Shown here: piece after piece, positions 5,807-6,143 of the stretch
Layout of the letters: the number at the start of each line of letters is the position of its first letter
How positions within the stretch are numbered: position 1 is the stretch's first letter
Origin: Thermoanaerobaculia bacterium
Lineage (GTDB): Bacteria > Acidobacteriota > Thermoanaerobaculia > Gp7-AA8
NCBI GenBank assembly: GCA_017883215.1
Contig: JADGOA010000223.1
Span: forward strand, 1-6,143
Direction of reading: 5' to 3'
DNA: 6,143 bases
Made by a program: the position numbers and the translations under genes
Notes under the pieces: model-generated
Databases searched by the model: none
What the model saw: only the letters and a program-made list of their open reading frames with translations
Told to the model about the DNA's origin: nothing

Positions 5807-5872
5807 GGTCGGTGCTCGGTGGTCGGGGAGTTGGGTGCGAGAATCTTCTCCCCCGAGCACCGAGCACCGACC
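5807..5872. repeat. Intergenic long palindrome with 7-nt tandem units (element D)
   Basis: Outer arms 5807-5821 and 5858-5872 are perfect 15-bp inverted complements. The stem continues inward (5822-5830 with 5848-5857) with one mismatch and one bulge, giving about 23 pairs. Units repeat every 7 nt: CGGTGCT / CGGTG.. on the left and CGAGCAC / CGAGCAC / CGACCC on the right. A small nested inverted repeat GAGAA-TC-TTCTC lies at the tip (5839-5850). The right arm ends 6 nt from the TGA (5879-5881) of the biotinyl-domain gene. The only T-run on the coding strand precedes the hairpin, so it is not a standard intrinsic terminator. The remaining 5770-5806 shows nothing recognisable. Confidence 0.85.
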
Positions 5873-5878
5873 CAAAAA

Positions 5879-6143
5879 TCACTCGCTCTTGTCGATCTCC
5901 ACCAGATCCACACCCGGTTGCACGAGCTCTCCTTCGCGGCAGTTGATCGCGCGAACGAGGCCTGCATAGGGTGCGTGGATCTGGTGCTCCATCTTCATCG
6001 CCTCGAGGATGATGAGCGGCGCGCCCTTCTCGACGGCCGCCCCCTTCTCCACGAGAATCTTCAGCACGAGGCCGGGCATCGGTGCGGCCATCGACTGCTC
6101 GCGATGGCGGCTGCGCCCGCGCGCTCCTTTGTCCGCCACTTCC
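5879..6143 (-). CDS. Biotinyl domain, C-terminal end of a probable acyl-CoA carboxylase biotin-containing subunit (partial)
   Basis: TGA at 5879-5881; the frame stays open to the window edge, so the N-terminal part is probably missing. At least 86 codons are visible. Counting from the GTG at 6137-6139 as residue 1, residues 17-84 form a complete biotinyl/lipoyl domain: MAAPMPGLVLKILVEKG, then EAMKMEH (46-52) with biotin-accepting K49, and the closing strands VQPGVDLVEI. The lysine is 37 residues from the end, normal for this domain. Residues 2-16 are a basic, low-complexity linker like those between carboxylase domains. The biotin carries carboxyl groups in acetyl-, propionyl- or methylcrotonyl-CoA carboxylases. 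Adjacent HMG-CoA lyase makes the methylcrotonyl-CoA carboxylase alpha subunit the best inference. A free-standing small biotin carrier starting at the GTG is possible, since only four bases are seen upstream. Confidence 0.85.
   Translation of the reverse strand, partial: EVADKGARGRSRHREQSMAAPMPGLVLKILVEKGAAVEKGAPLIILEAMKMEHQIHAPYAGLVRAINCREGELVQPGVDLVEIDKSE

Noticed and set aside
2464..5872. Palindromes as rho-independent terminators
   Set aside because: The stems are strong, but no T-run follows any of the four on the coding strand, and the arms have tandem-unit structure not expected of terminators.
4820..5875. Minus-strand open frame of 351 codons in another frame across HMG-CoA lyase
   Set aside because: Shadow of the lyase gene; composition dominated by Arg, Gly, His and Ala and no family motif.
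4834..5946. Plus-strand open frame of 370 codons
   Set aside because: Antisense to HMG-CoA lyase and running through palindrome D and into the biotinyl gene; no recognisable motif.
1..6143. tRNA, rRNA or riboswitch
   Set aside because: Gaps are short and filled by the palindromes; no cloverleaf, rRNA-like or known riboswitch consensus was recognised on either strand.

Overview
The window is a GC-rich stretch of bacterial chromosome. Six protein genes all read right to left (minus strand) and are tightly packed. There are no RNA genes, transposases, phage genes or CRISPR repeats. The taxon cannot be fixed from this sequence alone. High GC, the protein style (phosphodiesterase-TPR protein, SirB1-like protein, a conserved unknown typical of soil bacteria) and the heptad-type intergenic palindromes make a soil Acidobacteriota-like bacterium my best guess, with low to moderate confidence.

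In transcription order (right to left): the 3' end of a biotin-carboxylase-type subunit with its biotinyl domain (5879-6143, cut by the window edge); 3-hydroxy-3-methylglutaryl-CoA lyase (4831-5769); a hotdog-fold acyl-CoA thioesterase (4319-4738); a SirB1-type transglutaminase-like/TPR protein only 10 nt downstream (3454-4308); a conserved protein of unknown function with a GTG start and a good ribosome binding site (2585-3295); and an 806-residue membrane-anchored protein joining an SPFH-like region, a type I phosphodiesterase/alkaline-phosphatase-superfamily domain and five TPR units (1-2421). The first two fit the last steps of leucine/isovalerate breakdown (methylcrotonyl-CoA carboxylase, then HMG-CoA lyase), and the thioesterase is compatible with acyl-CoA metabolism. 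The last three genes have no obvious link to that pathway.

The most unusual content is between the genes. Each of the four gaps longer than about 90 nt holds one long imperfect palindrome (about 2464-2589, 3367-3441, 4749-4832, 5807-5872). In every case both arms are built from short degenerate tandem units of 7 or 8 nt. The unit sequence differs from gap to gap, while the architecture and the position, at or just after the stop codon of the upstream gene, stay the same. None is followed by a T-run on the coding strand, so they are not ordinary intrinsic terminators. They look like a family of diversified structural elements. Two of the genes also have their Shine-Dalgarno sequence inside a small inverted repeat. 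The phosphodiesterase carries Ala where the family normally has a metal-binding Asp.
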